The notes under the pieces are model-generated. The model did not search any database. It was not told the origin of the DNA and saw only the letters and a program-made list of their open reading frames with translations. 64,000 bases of DNA from Chitinophaga sp. (GTDB lineage: Bacteria; Bacteroidota; Bacteroidia; Chitinophagales; Chitinophagaceae): contig NZ_JAGHZS010000003.1 in assembly GCF_017745275.1 (NCBI RefSeq), forward strand, positions 116,692 through 180,691, in the 5' to 3' direction. Shown piece after piece: positions 33,019-42,977 of this stretch (positions are counted from its first letter, which is position 1; every line of letters begins with the position of its first letter). The position numbers were made by a program, and so were the translations under genes.

Positions 33019-36000
33019 ATGAAACGATTGTCGATATTACTGCTTTGTATGCAGTATATAGGGTCGCTATGCGCGCAGTCAGTCACGACCAGCCTGCAGC
33101 AGGTGCCCGTTGAAAAAGCATTTGCTGTTATTCAGCAACAAACAGGGTATGAGTTTTTATATAACAACGAGTCTATAAAAAAGGCGGGAACAGTGAGCTT
33201 GTCGGTGAAGCAGGCATCGCTGGAAGCTGCGTTGCAGCAATGCTTTAGCCAGATTCCCTTTACCTGGAAGGTAGTAGATAAAACGATTGTAGTAACGCCG
33301 AAGGGGACGACCGCTGCGGCAGAATATACGATTAGTGGCCGGGTATTGTCGTATGAAGGTAAGCAGCCGCTGATAGGCGCTACTGTCCGCGTACGGGGCA
33401 CAGATAAAGGTGCAACTACCAACAGCAGTGGTGCGTTTACAATTACCACCGGTATACAGCATCCCGTGTTGCAGGTATCTTTCCTGGGATATATCACCAA
33501 AGAACTGAGAGCGGAGGATAACGGGGTGATTTATTTGGAGGAAGATAAAAAGAAGCTCAATGAAGTAGTGGTGACTACAGGATATATCACCCTGCCGAAG
33601 GAGCGTGCTACCGGCTCATTTTCGCAGGTAGACAAATCGCAATTGGATAAGCGCGTGTCTACCAATATCCTCGATAAACTGGAAGGATTAAGCACGGGGT
33701 TGTCTTTCTCCAGGAGCGTGACTTCCGATAAGCCCAAGCTGAGCCTCCGTGGCCGCAGTACACTGTTCTCAGAAGATCAGCCCCTGATTGTGGTAAATGG
33801 TTTCCCGATAGAAGGTGATCTGAATAGCATCGACCCCGATGATGTAGAAAGCATTACCATCCTGAAAGATGCTGCCGCGGCCTCTATCTGGGGTGTTCGT
33901 GCAGCCAACGGCGTTATTGTGATCACTACCCGCCAGGGTAAACTAAACCAGCGCCCTACGGTAGAAGCAAGATCCAACATCATTTTCGGAAAGAAACCAG
34001 ATTATAGCCAGCTACACTTAATGAGTAGCAGTGATTATATAGATGCCCAACAGATATTGTTTAAAGCAGGTAGATTTAATTCGCTGTTTTCTCCCGGCAG
34101 CCGCCAACCTATTCCGGAAGCGGTACAGATCTGGAAAGATGCCAAAGATGGAAAAATCACCAATGAGGTGGCCACGCAAAAAGTAGACGCACTGCGTAAT
34201 ATCGAAATCCTGGACGACTATAGCCGTTTATTCACCCGCAATACACTTACCCAGCAGTACCAGGTAAATGTAAGTGGCGGTAGTGAAAACATGCAATATT
34301 ATCTCTCCGCAGGATATGATAAGAATGCTAACTACATGGTGGGCAACGACTATGAGCGGTTCACCCTGAATACCAACAACACCGTACGTGTAACAAAGAA
34401 ATTAGAACTGAGTATCGCCGGGCAACTCTCTCAGGGCAATACTACCAACCCTTTTGATGTCAACAGTGGCTCGCCTTTCGATATGATCAGTGGCTCGCGC
34501 AGCGCTACCAATGTATCAGCGCAGATCCCCTCCCCTTACACCCGCCTCGTAGACGACAAAGGCAATGCCCTGAAAATTCCCTGGATGTACAATGATGCCT
34601 TCAAGCAAAATGGCTACAACCAGGGGCTTCTCAACATGGACTACTACCCGCTCACGGAATATCAAATGATGAACCGCCACATAAAAAGTATGGCCGTTAA
34701 CGTTAGACTGGGTGCCAACTATGAAATCGCTAAGGGCCTAAACCTCGACCTGAAATATAACCTGGAGAAAAATACCGGATCAGACAGGGACCTGGCGGAT
34801 CAGCGCCGGTTCTGGGTAAGAGACAATGTCAATCTCTTCTCTGAAACTATCGATGGTGAACAGGTAAGACATTTGCCTTTGGGAGATATCTTAACCCTGG
34901 GTAAAACTGAGTTGACTGCGCAAACCTTCCGCAGCCAACTGAATTTCAACCACATCTGGGGCAAGAAACACACCATAGCAGCTATTGCTGGCGCAGAAGC
35001 CCGGGAGATTTTGAGAGAAGGAAATAAGCAACGCCTCTTCGGTTACAACGATCGTACGCTGCAATATGCAGATGTGGATATGGTAACGCAATTCCCCGAT
35101 TTATATGGATTCACCAATTCTATTGGTAGCGTGTTGGGCGTAGGTACCCCGATTACCTACATCAAAGATCGTTTCGTTTCTTATTTTACCAATGCCTCTT
35201 ATACTTACCTGAACCGCTATACGTTATCCGCCAGCGGACGTGTAGACGGATCCAATCTCTTCGGCGTACAACGTAACCGTCGCCTGAATCCACTGTGGTC
35301 AGTAGGTGCAGCCTGGCAGATACAACGTGAGCGCTTCTTCCATGTGAACTGGGTAGATATGCTGAAGCTGCGTGCTACCTATGGCTTTAACGGTAATATC
35401 AACAAAACGGCTACGGCCTATACCACTGCCAGCCTCATGCCTTCGGGGGAAAACTCTACTTCGTTCATTCCTTATGCCAACATTATCAACCCGGCCAACC
35501 CTAACCTCCGCTGGGAAAAAGTAGGACAAGTGAACCTCGGCGTGGACTTCGCGCTGTTCCATGAAACATTGAGCGGATCATTGGAGTATTTCAACAAGCG
35601 TGCACAGGATCTGTTTGGAAGCGACTTCCTGGCGCCGTCTACCGGGTTTAACAGTGTTAGCAGCAATATTGCAGCTATGCGCACCAATGGCTGGGAACTG
35701 AAGCTGGACTCACGTAACATCAGCACCAACAACTTCCGCTGGAATACGACGTTTATGTTGAGCATTGCAAAAGATAAGGTGACTAAATTTTACAATACCG
35801 GCGGCGACATGAACCCTTCGCTGTTCCTGCTCTATGGTGGCCGCGATGATGACGATAAGTCTACTTACCTGCCGGTAGAAGGATATCCGTTATTCGGTAT
35901 CTGGGCCTACCCCTGGGGTGGACTGGATGCAAAAGGAAATGCCACCATTCTGGGCCCTGACGGCAAAACCGTTACCGACCGTTTTGAAGCCGGACGCCTC

Positions 36001-36546
36001 TACGATAACATCTACAAGATGAAATATATTGGCGCAGTGAACCCACCCGTATTCGGTAGCCTGGCAAATACATTCTCCTACAAGCAATTAAGCCTGACGG
36101 TGAATCTCCTGTATAAACTGGGGCACTACTATCGCCGCAGCGACCTGGGCTACTACACCATGGCGGTGATGTACCAACGTGGCCCTGATAGCTTCAAAGA
36201 CCGTTGGAAACAACCCGGTGATGAGAAGAAAACCAATATTCCTGCTTTCACAGCAGTAAGAACACAGGACAGGGTGAACAATGATTTCTATCAATATTCA
36301 GATGTAAACGTGGATAAAGCAGATCATATCCGCTTGCAGGATGTGCTGTTAAGCTACGACATCACCCGGCAAACGGTGGCTCGCCTGCCAGTGAACCGTA
36401 TCACGCTGTATGCGCAGGCCAGCAACCTGGGCATTATCTGGAGAGCTAATAAAAATGGAATAGATCCTGATTATGCGCCACAAACGTTTTCATCGGTGAT
36501 GCCACCGGTGCGTACACTGGCTATTGGCGCTAAAGTAGGTTTCTAA
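33019..36546 (+). CDS. SusC/RagA-family TonB-linked outer-membrane protein with STN signalling domain
   Basis: A 1175-residue outer-membrane transporter that works with SusD. In order: signal peptide (MKRLSILLLCMQYIGSLCAQ), secretin/TonB N-terminal STN domain (VIQQQTGYEFLYNNESIKKA), carboxypeptidase-regulatory-like domain (ISGRVLSYEGKQPLIGATVR), plug (LIVVNGFPIEGDLNSIDPDD and SITILKDAAAASIWGVRAAN) and a long barrel ending LAIGAKVGF. The STN domain marks it as a signal transducer for the FecR/ECF pair upstream. The substrate is not evident. The TlpA-like gene in the operon is common in peptide- or metal-linked Bacteroidetes loci. Confidence 0.95.
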   Translation: MKRLSILLLCMQYIGSLCAQSVTTSLQQVPVEKAFAVIQQQTGYEFLYNNESIKKAGTVSLSVKQASLEAALQQCFSQIPFTWKVVDKTIVVTPKGTTAAAEYTISGRVLSYEGKQPLIGATVRVRGTDKGATTNSSGAFTITTGIQHPVLQVSFLGYITKELRAEDNGVIYLEEDKKKLNEVVVTTGYITLPKERATGSFSQVDKSQLDKRVSTNILDKLEGLSTGLSFSRSVTSDKPKLSLRGRSTLFSEDQPLIVVNGFPIEGDLNSIDPDDVESITILKDAAAASIWGVRAANGVIVITTRQGKLNQRPTVEARSNIIFGKKPDYSQLHLMSSSDYIDAQQILFKAGRFNSLFSPGSRQPIPEAVQIWKDAKDGKITNEVATQKVDALRNIEILDDYSRLFTRNTLTQQYQVNVSGGSENMQYYLSAGYDKNANYMVGNDYERFTLNTNNTVRVTKKLELSIAGQLSQGNTTNPFDVNSGSPFDMISGSRSATNVSAQIPSPYTRLVDDKGNALKIPWMYNDAFKQNGYNQGLLNMDYYPLTEYQMMNRHIKSMAVNVRLGANYEIAKGLNLDLKYNLEKNTGSDRDLADQRRFWVRDNVNLFSETIDGEQVRHLPLGDILTLGKTELTAQTFRSQLNFNHIWGKKHTIAAIAGAEAREILREGNKQRLFGYNDRTLQYADVDMVTQFPDLYGFTNSIGSVLGVGTPITYIKDRFVSYFTNASYTYLNRYTLSASGRVDGSNLFGVQRNRRLNPLWSVGAAWQIQRERFFHVNWVDMLKLRATYGFNGNINKTATAYTTASLMPSGENSTSFIPYANIINPANPNLRWEKVGQVNLGVDFALFHETLSGSLEYFNKRAQDLFGSDFLAPSTGFNSVSSNIAAMRTNGWELKLDSRNISTNNFRWNTTFMLSIAKDKVTKFYNTGGDMNPSLFLLYGGRDDDDKSTYLPVEGYPLFGIWAYPWGGLDAKGNATILGPDGKTVTDRFEAGRLYDNIYKMKYIGAVNPPVFGSLANTFSYKQLSLTVNLLYKLGHYYRRSDLGYYTMAVMYQRGPDSFKDRWKQPGDEKKTNIPAFTAVRTQDRVNNDFYQYSDVNVDKADHIRLQDVLLSYDITRQTVARLPVNRITLYAQASNLGIIWRANKNGIDPDYAPQTFSSVMPPVRTLAIGAKVGF

Positions 36547-36566
36547 TCATATCAAACGACTAAGCA

Positions 36567-37943
36567 ATGAAAAGGAGTATATATATCATATTTGCTTTTA
36601 TAGCGGCGGCTTTGGCAGGTTGTAAAGACTACCTGGACATACAGCCGAAAGACAAACTCATTCCCGGCACCGTAGAAGACTTTCGCTTACTGCTCGATGA
36701 CCAGTGGACAATGACGCTGACACCAGGCCTGGGAGATATCATGACCGACGACCTGTCGCTATCAGAAAGCCAATATGGCGATCTGTCGCAGGAATATCAG
36801 CAGCGTCTCTATACCTGGAGCAAAGATGTGTTCGCAGCAGATGAAGATATCCGCGACTGGGGCGCCCCTTATAAAATAATTTTTTATGTTAACACCATCC
36901 TGGAAGGACTGGCGGCTAATCCCGCCGGGCTCCCGGAAACACGCAACCAGGTTGAGGGAGAAGCGATGTTCTACCGCGCTTATGCCTATTTTAACCTGGT
37001 GAACACCTTCGCGAAACAATACAATGTTGCTACTGCCGATAAAGATCCGGGTGTGCCGCTGAGATTATCATCTGATATAACGGCGTCGATTACACGAAAT
37101 AGTGTGAAAGAAGTATATGACCAGGTACTCAGTGATGTCAATAATGCTATCCGCTTGTTGCCGGCAAAATCATCTTTTAAAACCAGGCCGTGCCGGGCTG
37201 CTGCTTATGCTTTGTCGGCACGTATTAACCTGCAGATGGGTAAATATGATCAGGCCATGGAACAGGCAAATAGTGCGTTGTCTCTCCAAAATACCCTGGT
37301 AGACTATAAAACGGTAGATCCGGCCAACTCCACGTTTGACGCCGTATTCCCGGTAAATATTGTGAATAATCCGGAAGTGATTTTTATCTCCTCTACCACA
37401 GGGATATATGCTAAAAATCATTTTATTTCTCCGGAGGTGTACCAGTTGTATAAGGAACATGATCTGCGCGCATCATTATTATTTAGAGAGATGCCGGATG
37501 ACGGGAACTATCAATACATCGGTACTTATAACGATGGTGGCCGTACAAATGTGCCTTCTCCATTTTCAGGTTTTACAGTAGCAGAACTTTACCTGGTCCG
37601 GGCAGAATGTTATGCACGTAAAAATGAGCCATCCAAAGCAATGGGCGATCTGAATACCTTGCTGGTAAACCGTTTCGAAGAAAATACTTTCCAGCCTTTA
37701 ACTGCCGCATCGGCTAAAGAGGCACTGGAAACAGTACTGCTGGAGCGTCGCAAGGAGCTAGTGTTTAGAAACCTCCGCCTCATGGATCTCAAAAGATTAA
37801 ATATGGATCCGGAGCAACAGGTAACGTTAACGCGTACACTCGGCGGCCAAACCCTGACGCTAACCCCAGGCAGCAACCGCTACGTGTTTCCTATTCCCGA
37901 TAAGGAAATTACCTCCAGCCACCTGGAACAAAATCCAAGATAA
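36567..37943 (+). CDS. RagB/SusD-family surface lipoprotein
   Basis: The lid lipoprotein of the SusCD complex, 458 residues. The signal ends in the lipobox LAGC (Cys18 in IIFAFIAAALAGCKDYLDIQ). The N-terminal domain begins PKDKLIPGTVEDFRLLLDD. TPR-like helices include GEAMFYRAYAYFNLVNTFAK, and the C-terminal ERRKELVFRNLRLMDLKRLN is the usual SusD signature. It starts 20 nt after susC and ends 2 nt before the TlpA-like gene. Ligand residues cannot be assigned. Confidence 0.94.
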   Translation: MKRSIYIIFAFIAAALAGCKDYLDIQPKDKLIPGTVEDFRLLLDDQWTMTLTPGLGDIMTDDLSLSESQYGDLSQEYQQRLYTWSKDVFAADEDIRDWGAPYKIIFYVNTILEGLAANPAGLPETRNQVEGEAMFYRAYAYFNLVNTFAKQYNVATADKDPGVPLRLSSDITASITRNSVKEVYDQVLSDVNNAIRLLPAKSSFKTRPCRAAAYALSARINLQMGKYDQAMEQANSALSLQNTLVDYKTVDPANSTFDAVFPVNIVNNPEVIFISSTTGIYAKNHFISPEVYQLYKEHDLRASLLFREMPDDGNYQYIGTYNDGGRTNVPSPFSGFTVAELYLVRAECYARKNEPSKAMGDLNTLLVNRFEENTFQPLTAASAKEALETVLLERRKELVFRNLRLMDLKRLNMDPEQQVTLTRTLGGQTLTLTPGSNRYVFPIPDKEITSSHLEQNPR

Positions 37944-37945
37944 CT

Positions 37946-39415
37946 ATGAGAGCTACCATCTTTTTACTTTTTGCCCTCACTGCTGTATCGGTAGTAAAGG
38001 CGCAAATCAGGGAAAGCAAGCCACAGCGCAGTGCGATTACCCTCACTGCTAAGGGTATAGACGGATACTTTTACGTGGAGCAACTGCCACCCATAAACGA
38101 AGTATTAGTACGCAAAATGAAACCGGCAGGGGAACGTTTCCCGGCAGATAGTGCGAAAAATATCACCTGGAGTACTGATATCACTGAACCGGTAATCGTA
38201 ACACTGGCCGTACATGGCAAAGAAGTCAGCTCATCACAGAAGATATACCTGAAGCCTGGCGACTCGCTGAGTCTTACGTTCAACGGGAAAAGTCAAGGCC
38301 TCCTGATGGATACGCTTCATTCCAACGCAGGCACATTGAATAATGTACTGGCGTGGTACGACTATCACACTTCTGAAGTGATGAATGATCTGTGGACGGG
38401 TTTAGACGAAAACAAAGCCACAGTTACCTCAATGGAAGGCCTGTTGCAACGCATGAACAAAGTATACGCTACCGCAAAGCAATTGGCCGGTAAGAACACT
38501 TACCTGGAAACGATGTATGGATTCAACCTCCTCACCATCCGTTACGCCTATGGTTGGTATTATGACGATAATAAAATAACACCAGGCCTGCCCACTGCTT
38601 TACTCGCGCCAGCCTATGACGACAAAGCCTTTGCGCTGATGAACAACCCGGTTTTTGTAAAGTATATTCTTCCGGAAGAGGCTAGAAGAGGCTTCTTTTT
38701 TACTTACGACTGGATGCTGAATCAGCGCTATAAAAGCGCTATGACCGGCATGAACGACAGTACAAAAATGGCTTTCCTGGGACAGAAGATATTGCAGATA
38801 AACAAGTATGCGCCTTTTAAGGAAGTGGCCAGGTTTGTATATGTGAAGAATACTTATTTTTCTTATCTCAATAAACACTACACAACAAACCAGTTGCCTG
38901 TTGCCCGTAAGCTAGCCATGGCGGCGGCTGCGCCTATAAAGGATACCGCCTTTCAAAACCGTTTGCAACAACTGATTGCCACCATGGGAAATGTACTGCC
39001 AGGCTCACCGGGACTCAATTTCGCCCTGGAAGATCACAAAGGCAAAATCTGGCACTTCAGCGACCTCAAAGGAAAAGTAGTGTATATAGATGTATGGACC
39101 ACCTGGTGTGGCCCCTGCCGCGCTGAAGCGCCGCTATTCGAAAAAATGGCCGCTGATTATGCTGGTAAGGATGTCGTGTTTTTAGGTATTTCGGCAGATA
39201 GACCTAAAGACAAGGCTACCTGGATAGAAATGGCTGGCCACAAGCAAACATTACAGTTGTATTCCGGAGAAAAAACAGCTTTCATGCAGTATTACCAGGT
39301 GCCTGGCTATCCTACCTTCCTGCTGTTCGATAAAGACGGAAAGGTAGTAAGTGCAGATGCTCCGCGGCCAAGCGCAGAAAGCATTATCAGGGAAGCTATC
39401 AATAAACTTTTATAG
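37946..39415 (+). CDS. TlpA-like thioredoxin-fold protein
   Basis: A 489-residue exported protein with signal peptide (MRATIFLLFALTAVSVVKA). The N-terminal ~330 residues are a domain common in Bacteroidetes redoxins (SAITLTAKGIDGYFYVEQLP at the start). The C-terminal thioredoxin domain (about 350-489) carries the CGPC active site in WTTWCGPCRAEAPLFEKMA and the cis-proline loop in QVPGYPTFLLFDKDGKV. It should reduce or repair disulfides in the periplasm. It is translationally close to susD (2 nt) and ends the operon at the terminator at 39497. Confidence 0.9.
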   Translation: MRATIFLLFALTAVSVVKAQIRESKPQRSAITLTAKGIDGYFYVEQLPPINEVLVRKMKPAGERFPADSAKNITWSTDITEPVIVTLAVHGKEVSSSQKIYLKPGDSLSLTFNGKSQGLLMDTLHSNAGTLNNVLAWYDYHTSEVMNDLWTGLDENKATVTSMEGLLQRMNKVYATAKQLAGKNTYLETMYGFNLLTIRYAYGWYYDDNKITPGLPTALLAPAYDDKAFALMNNPVFVKYILPEEARRGFFFTYDWMLNQRYKSAMTGMNDSTKMAFLGQKILQINKYAPFKEVARFVYVKNTYFSYLNKHYTTNQLPVARKLAMAAAAPIKDTAFQNRLQQLIATMGNVLPGSPGLNFALEDHKGKIWHFSDLKGKVVYIDVWTTWCGPCRAEAPLFEKMAADYAGKDVVFLGISADRPKDKATWIEMAGHKQTLQLYSGEKTAFMQYYQVPGYPTFLLFDKDGKVVSADAPRPSAESIIREAINKLL

Positions 39416-39496
39416 GAACCAATAGGGGTACTCCCCGCGCAGGTGCGTCCTCTTTACAAGAGGTATTAGCTCTTCTTCCGCCATAGTTTTTCTTTA

Positions 39497-39528
39497 AAAA
39501 GGGGGATGCCAAAGGCGTTCCCCTTTTT
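39497..39528. terminator. Bidirectional terminator between tlpA-like gene and ABC transporter
   Basis: AAAAGGGGGATGCC pairs with GGCGTTCCCCTTTT around AAA, with T runs on both sides. It lies between two convergent genes and ends at the ABC transporter stop codon. Confidence 0.85.
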
Positions 39529-41363
39529 TATTTATATCCCGCGGCCTGTAATTCAAACAGCTCCGCATATCTCCCCTTTTTAGCCAGCAGTTCTTCATGA
39601 CTTCCAATCTCAACTAAAGCACCTCTTTCCAGTACCAGTATGCGGTTGGCCATACGAACAGTAGAAAACCGGTGAGAAATTAATACCGCTGTTTTATGAC
39701 GGGTGAGGTCTGCAAACCGGAGAAATACATTGTATTCCGCCCTGGCATCCAGCGCAGAAGTAGGTTCATCCAGTATCAGCAGTTGTGCATCTTTCATGTA
39801 AGCCCGCGCCAGTGCAATCTTCTGCCATTCACCACCAGACAATTCTATTCCCTGGTGAAAGCGACGTCCCAGCATCTGATTATATCCCTGCGGCATCTTT
39901 TCAATGAGCGGGTAGGCAAGGCTTTGTTGCGCGGCATCCTCAATCATATGCTGGTTATCGCTTTGCGCAATATTGCCCACGGCAATATTTTGCGATACCG
40001 TCATCTGGTAGCGCTGGAAATCCTGGAATATAACGCCAACATGTACACGTAATTCTTTCAGGTCATATTCCCTCAGGTCAATACCATCCAGTAAAATCCG
40101 CCCTTCCACAGGATCGTAAAGCCGGGATAATAACTTTACCAGCGTAGTTTTCCCGGCGCCATTCTCTCCTACCAACGCCAGTTTTTCTCCGGCGTGCAGG
40201 GTGAAATTTAAATGCCGGATGGCCCATTTGTCGGAATTAATATATTTAAACCCTACATCTTCAAATGTAAATCCCTGTTGAATAGGATTGGGAAATGGCC
40301 GTGGACGCACTGGCGGCACCATTTTAGGCTGCATCTCAAAATATTCAAACAAATCACGCAGGTATAAAGCACCCTGTGTAACACTGGAAAAACGAATGAG
40401 GATACCCTGGAAGGTAGTGCGCAGTTGCCGGAATGATCCTGCCAGGAAAGCCAGGTCACCAATGCTGAGATGCCCGCTGATAGTTCGCAATATGATGATC
40501 ACATAAGCGGCATAATAGCCGGCAGCGCCCAATATAGCGAACACCGTACCCCACGTGGCATCCCGTACCTGCAAGTCTTTTTTATCAGCATAAAATTTAT
40601 CGGAGATAGTCCGGAAGCGGCTAATCAGGAAATTAGAAAGATCAAATACTTTCACCTCTTTCGCCGTTTCATCGCTGGCGCCGAGGTAGCGGATATAGTC
40701 CAGCTCCCGCCGATCGGAAGTTTGCCCCCAGGCCAGCTTATAGGATAGGTCGTTGAAATGCGATTCATTTAAGAATGCAGGAATAACAGCCAGCAATAGT
40801 AATAAAATCAGCCAGGGATTGAATAGCACAAGGCCCGCCGCCAGGAATATGATGGTGATAATATCCTGTACCTGGCTTAAAACCTGCGCCAACAGTATAG
40901 TCCGCCCCGTAGTTTGTTGCCGCGCACGTTCCAGTTTATCATAAAAATCGGCGTCTTCAAATTGATCTAAATCCAGAGTGGCAGCATGTTCCATGATTTT
41001 TACGGAGGTGTGGTTGGCGAAGAGATCCCCCAATAGCCCATCCAGCAGGGAAATAACGCGGCCCAGCCCATCAGATATGATCGCCAGTCCAAATTCTATG
41101 GCTACCAATTGCCACAACCAGGTGGTGGAATGATGTGGGTCTTTATTCAGCTGTACTACCTGGTCTATGATCAGTTTACCTACATAAAGTAAAGATAAAG
41201 GCATGGCCGATTGGGCCACCCGTAATATACTATTGGCGATTGTCAAACCCGGGCTGGTTTGCCATACCATGCGGAAAAATGCCGGTAAGTTCCGTAATGC
41301 CGCCAGTCGCTCTTTAAAGGTTAATTTTTCGTCCTTGCCTGAACGTCTTCCTTTTGCACTCAT
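39528..41363 (-). CDS. ABC exporter, fused permease and ATPase
   Basis: A 611-residue half-transporter of the MsbA/LmrA type. The N-terminal ~330 residues have six membrane helices (LIVAIEFGLAIISDGLGRVI region and IIFLAAGLVLFNPWLILLLL). The ATPase has Walker A GENGAGKTTLVKLL near residue 399, Q-loop VGVIFQDFQ, signature IELSGGEWQKIALARAYM near 509, Walker B LLILDEPTSALD and switch His in VLISHRFSTV. It works as a homodimer to export a lipid, drug or peptide. No neighbouring gene hints at the substrate. Confidence 0.92.
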   Translation of the reverse strand: MSAKGRRSGKDEKLTFKERLAALRNLPAFFRMVWQTSPGLTIANSILRVAQSAMPLSLLYVGKLIIDQVVQLNKDPHHSTTWLWQLVAIEFGLAIISDGLGRVISLLDGLLGDLFANHTSVKIMEHAATLDLDQFEDADFYDKLERARQQTTGRTILLAQVLSQVQDIITIIFLAAGLVLFNPWLILLLLLAVIPAFLNESHFNDLSYKLAWGQTSDRRELDYIRYLGASDETAKEVKVFDLSNFLISRFRTISDKFYADKKDLQVRDATWGTVFAILGAAGYYAAYVIIILRTISGHLSIGDLAFLAGSFRQLRTTFQGILIRFSSVTQGALYLRDLFEYFEMQPKMVPPVRPRPFPNPIQQGFTFEDVGFKYINSDKWAIRHLNFTLHAGEKLALVGENGAGKTTLVKLLSRLYDPVEGRILLDGIDLREYDLKELRVHVGVIFQDFQRYQMTVSQNIAVGNIAQSDNQHMIEDAAQQSLAYPLIEKMPQGYNQMLGRRFHQGIELSGGEWQKIALARAYMKDAQLLILDEPTSALDARAEYNVFLRFADLTRHKTAVLISHRFSTVRMANRILVLERGALVEIGSHEELLAKKGRYAELFELQAAGYK

Positions 41364-41459
41364 GAAGGTAATTTACAAAAATTGCCGCTTCCAACCGGGC
41401 GGAATACACCTGCTACTTTTTTATTACATTTGGGTTCATGTGAAAAAATCGGGTTTGCT

Positions 41460-41567
41460 ATGATTTTATTGATAAGTTCCTTTGTAATTGGCTGCGCAGT
41501 TGTAATGGCAGCAGTAGTATACGCTATTAATACGCAGTCCAAACAGTGGGCGGAGTCCGAAAAGTAG
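41460..41567 (+). CDS. Possible 35-residue single-pass membrane protein
   Basis: ATG 41460 opens a 35-codon frame: a hydrophobic helix (MILLISSFVIGCAVVMAAVV) followed by a polar tail YAINTQSKQWAESEK. This is the layout of many real small membrane proteins. It lies in the spacer between the divergent ABC exporter and the GT87-like gene. Support is composition only, and a longer frame starting at 41382 includes an unlikely N-terminus. Confidence 0.35.
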   Translation: MILLISSFVIGCAVVMAAVVYAINTQSKQWAESEK

Positions 41568-41701
41568 GATCATATATCCTTTGTGGATCGCTTCAATACC
41601 TGGATATTTGCCGGATAATTAAGTTTCAGTAGGGGGATGCGCACAGCAGGTGCGTCATACCTGCGTACTGTAGCTTTTTATTTTATCTAGTAACTGTTGC
41701 T

Positions 41702-42913
41702 ATGCGCGAAAAAAGGAATGTGCTGACTTACCTGGCTGAGCGGGAATGGCTAATCCTCACTTTGTGGTTTGGACTGGCTTTCCTGGGCGCCGTTATGGAA
41801 ATATCCAGGGGAAATATTAATAATTTTCTGATATTTAAGAATGTATTCTTCCACGTTCTTCATCAGCAACCGCTCTATATCCCCTATCCCACAGAATATT
41901 ACGATGTAAACCTATACGGCCCCGTGTTTAGTATGGTGATTGCACCATTTGCTGCACTGGACACACATATAGGCGCCCTGGTGTGGGCAATGTCTGGTGC
42001 TGCTGTGCTTTTTTACGCCATTCGTCAGTTGCCGCTCAACCGCATGCAGCAAAATATTATCCTGCTGCTATGTACCCAGGAACTCATGGGCGCCAGCGGA
42101 TGGTTTCAGCTCAACCAGTTTATAGGCGCTTTTATCATATTAACTTTTACATATACCATCAAAGGAAAAGAGCTCTGGGCCACCTTTTTCATTGTATTAG
42201 GTACGCTTACCAAGTTTTATGGTATCGTAGGACTGGCATTTTTCTTTTTCAGCCCCAATCCGAGACGCTTTATTAGTGGGCTGTTCCTGTGGGGCGGCGT
42301 ATTGTTTGCCCTGCCCATGATTATTTCTTCTCCCCATTACATCGTTAATTGCTATTACGAATGGTATGCGGCACTGGTTCATAAAAATCAGCTGAACCTG
42401 GGTGATATACGCAGCTTCCAGGACATTTCTGCAGGTGGTTTTATCAAACGGGTATTTCATATGCCGGAGCTGAACAGCCTTGTGGTATTGATTCCGGCAG
42501 TAGTAATATTCCTGTTGCAGTATACCCGGCTGAAGTATCGTTACAATTCCCGCTATCGCTTATACATTTTATGCTCCACCATCATGTTCCCTGTACTGTT
42601 TAGCAGCAGCTCAGAGTCGCCTACCTACATTATTGCGATCCCCGCTATCTGTATCTGGTATGTGATGCAGCCGGCCACAAAGTGGAATAACATATTTATC
42701 TTTTTTGCCATTTTGTTGGTGAGTTTCTCACATTCAGATGTGGTAACGCCGTGGGTGAGGAAAAACCTGGCAGTGCCTTATGCGCTGAAAGCCTTACCCT
42801 GCCTGGTGTTGTGGCTGATGGTTGCTTATGAAATCTTTACTGACAAGTTTTTAGTAAAAAAAGAAGACGTTACTCCGCCGGTACGGCAACTGGAGCCCAT
42901 TGCCCATTTCTGA
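41702..42913 (+). CDS. GT87-like membrane mannosyltransferase (DUF2029)
   Basis: A 403-residue protein with about nine to ten membrane helices (LILTLWFGLAFLGAVMEISR at the start, then LFALPMIISS and VVLIPAVVIFLLQYTRLKYR). The loop QPLYIPYPTEYYDVNLYGPV, with its Tyr-Pro and acidic residues, and LYGPVFSMVIAPFAALDTH fit the GT87/DUF2029 family of polyprenyl-phosphate-dependent mannosyltransferases. It probably acts at the periplasmic face of the inner membrane. It precedes a GH92 gene by 64 nt in the same direction. The family placement is fairly sure, the sugar is not. Confidence 0.8.
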   Translation: MREKRNVLTYLAEREWLILTLWFGLAFLGAVMEISRGNINNFLIFKNVFFHVLHQQPLYIPYPTEYYDVNLYGPVFSMVIAPFAALDTHIGALVWAMSGAAVLFYAIRQLPLNRMQQNIILLLCTQELMGASGWFQLNQFIGAFIILTFTYTIKGKELWATFFIVLGTLTKFYGIVGLAFFFFSPNPRRFISGLFLWGGVLFALPMIISSPHYIVNCYYEWYAALVHKNQLNLGDIRSFQDISAGGFIKRVFHMPELNSLVVLIPAVVIFLLQYTRLKYRYNSRYRLYILCSTIMFPVLFSSSSESPTYIIAIPAICIWYVMQPATKWNNIFIFFAILLVSFSHSDVVTPWVRKNLAVPYALKALPCLVLWLMVAYEIFTDKFLVKKEDVTPPVRQLEPIAHF

Positions 42914-42977
42914 AAAAATTAACTAAAAAAGTTAATCATCAGGCCGTAAATTGCCGGATTATTAAAGGTTTTTCATT

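Noticed and set aside
41382..41459. Longer version of the small membrane protein starting at 41382
   Set aside because: The added N-terminus overlaps the exporter promoter region and lacks membrane-protein character; ATG 41460 is more natural.
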